The notes beneath the pieces are model-generated. The model had not been told where the DNA came from. It was given only the letters and a program-made list of their open reading frames with translations, and ran no database searches. This document shows, one piece after another, positions 63,942 to 64,000 of a DNA stretch of 64,000 nt. Source of the stretch: Terriglobales bacterium (GTDB lineage Bacteria; Acidobacteriota; Terriglobia; Terriglobales; Acidobacteriaceae); NCBI GenBank assembly GCA_035561515.1, contig DATMXP010000022.1, forward strand, positions 1 through 64,000. The letters run 5' to 3'. Every line of letters starts with the position of its first letter. Positions within the stretch are counted from its first letter, which is position 1. A program made the translations under genes and the position numbers.

Positions 63942-64000
63942 ATGAGATTTTTAGGAACGGCCATCATTTTTCTGTGCCTTGCTGTCAGTGCGGCTCCGCA
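63942..64000 (+). CDS. start of a secreted protein, cut by the window end
   Basis: Only the first 19 or so codons are present. They read like a signal peptide (MRFLGTAIIFLCLAVSAAP). TAAAAT at 63927-63932 ends nine bases before the ATG, fitting the pattern seen before other genes. An overlapping frame from ATG 63935 is also open but does not look like a signal peptide. Nothing can be said about function. Confidence 0.4.
   Translation, partial: MRFLGTAIIFLCLAVSAAP

Overview
The window is 64 kb of ordinary bacterial chromosome with GC-rich, densely packed genes. I see no rRNA, tRNA, CRISPR array, insertion sequence, integrase or phage gene. The gene mix suggests a heterotrophic Acidobacteriota bacterium of the Terriglobia/Koribacter type: a TonB receptor with a carboxypeptidase-regulatory N-terminus, Ig-like (Big_2) and YVTN-propeller lipoproteins, a DUF3857-transglutaminase-TPR protein, a tandem DUF2393-like pair, DinB/YfiT proteins, and A-rich and heptad intergenic repeats. 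There is no rRNA marker, so the phylum is an inference.

Layout. 0-8.5 kb: repeats, a small secreted protein, an MFS transporter overlapping a SpoU RNA methyltransferase, DUF3795, gyrB with its terminator, mscL with a zinc ribbon, an Ig-like lipoprotein and a PAP2 phosphatase. 8.5-16 kb: DUF1624 membrane protein, MscS channel, dnaN preceded by a cluster of DnaA-box-like motifs (possible origin), an EEP nuclease and a phospholipase-D-family enzyme, and a YVTN lipoprotein. 16-23.5 kb: a TonB receptor behind a cobalamin riboswitch, a DUF374 acyltransferase, a PilZ protein, an oligopeptide-type ABC ATPase, a ComEA-like HhH lipoprotein, dodecin, an alpha/beta hydrolase, YfiT and a PRC-barrel protein. 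23.5-36.7 kb: valS, nadC, a repeat-filled 466-base gap, lipA, patatin, cytochrome c, DUF488-DUF3891, dacB, folP, serA-dinB and another hydrolase. 36.8-46.2 kb: mfd, DUF885 peptidase, galU, an M49-type peptidase, and a divergent arsM/arsR pair with palindromic operators. 46.2-53.1 kb: aroC-def-fmt-rsmB with overlapping ends, an Ig-like lipoprotein, and divergent selA/PASTA. 53.1-64 kb: a 1376-residue DUF3857 protein, a UroD-family methyltransferase, DUF1697, tldD-ppa-pmbA, two DUF2393-like proteins and the start of a secreted protein cut by the window end.

How it works together. Core information processing (gyrB, dnaN, mfd, valS, def-fmt-rsmB) and cofactor/amino acid synthesis (nadC, lipA, folP, serA, aroC) are mixed with envelope and peptide-scavenging functions. 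B12 appears to be imported under riboswitch control. A UroD-family protein with corrinoid-methyltransferase zinc-ligand residues could be one consumer of corrinoid. Arsenic is handled by a CVC-type ArsR controlling a divergent methyltransferase.

The most notable cross-window pattern is a -10-like hexamer (TANNNT) 5-10 bases before the start codon of about ten genes, most of which lack a Shine-Dalgarno sequence. This suggests leaderless transcription. No obviously new multi-gene defence or biosynthetic system is visible.
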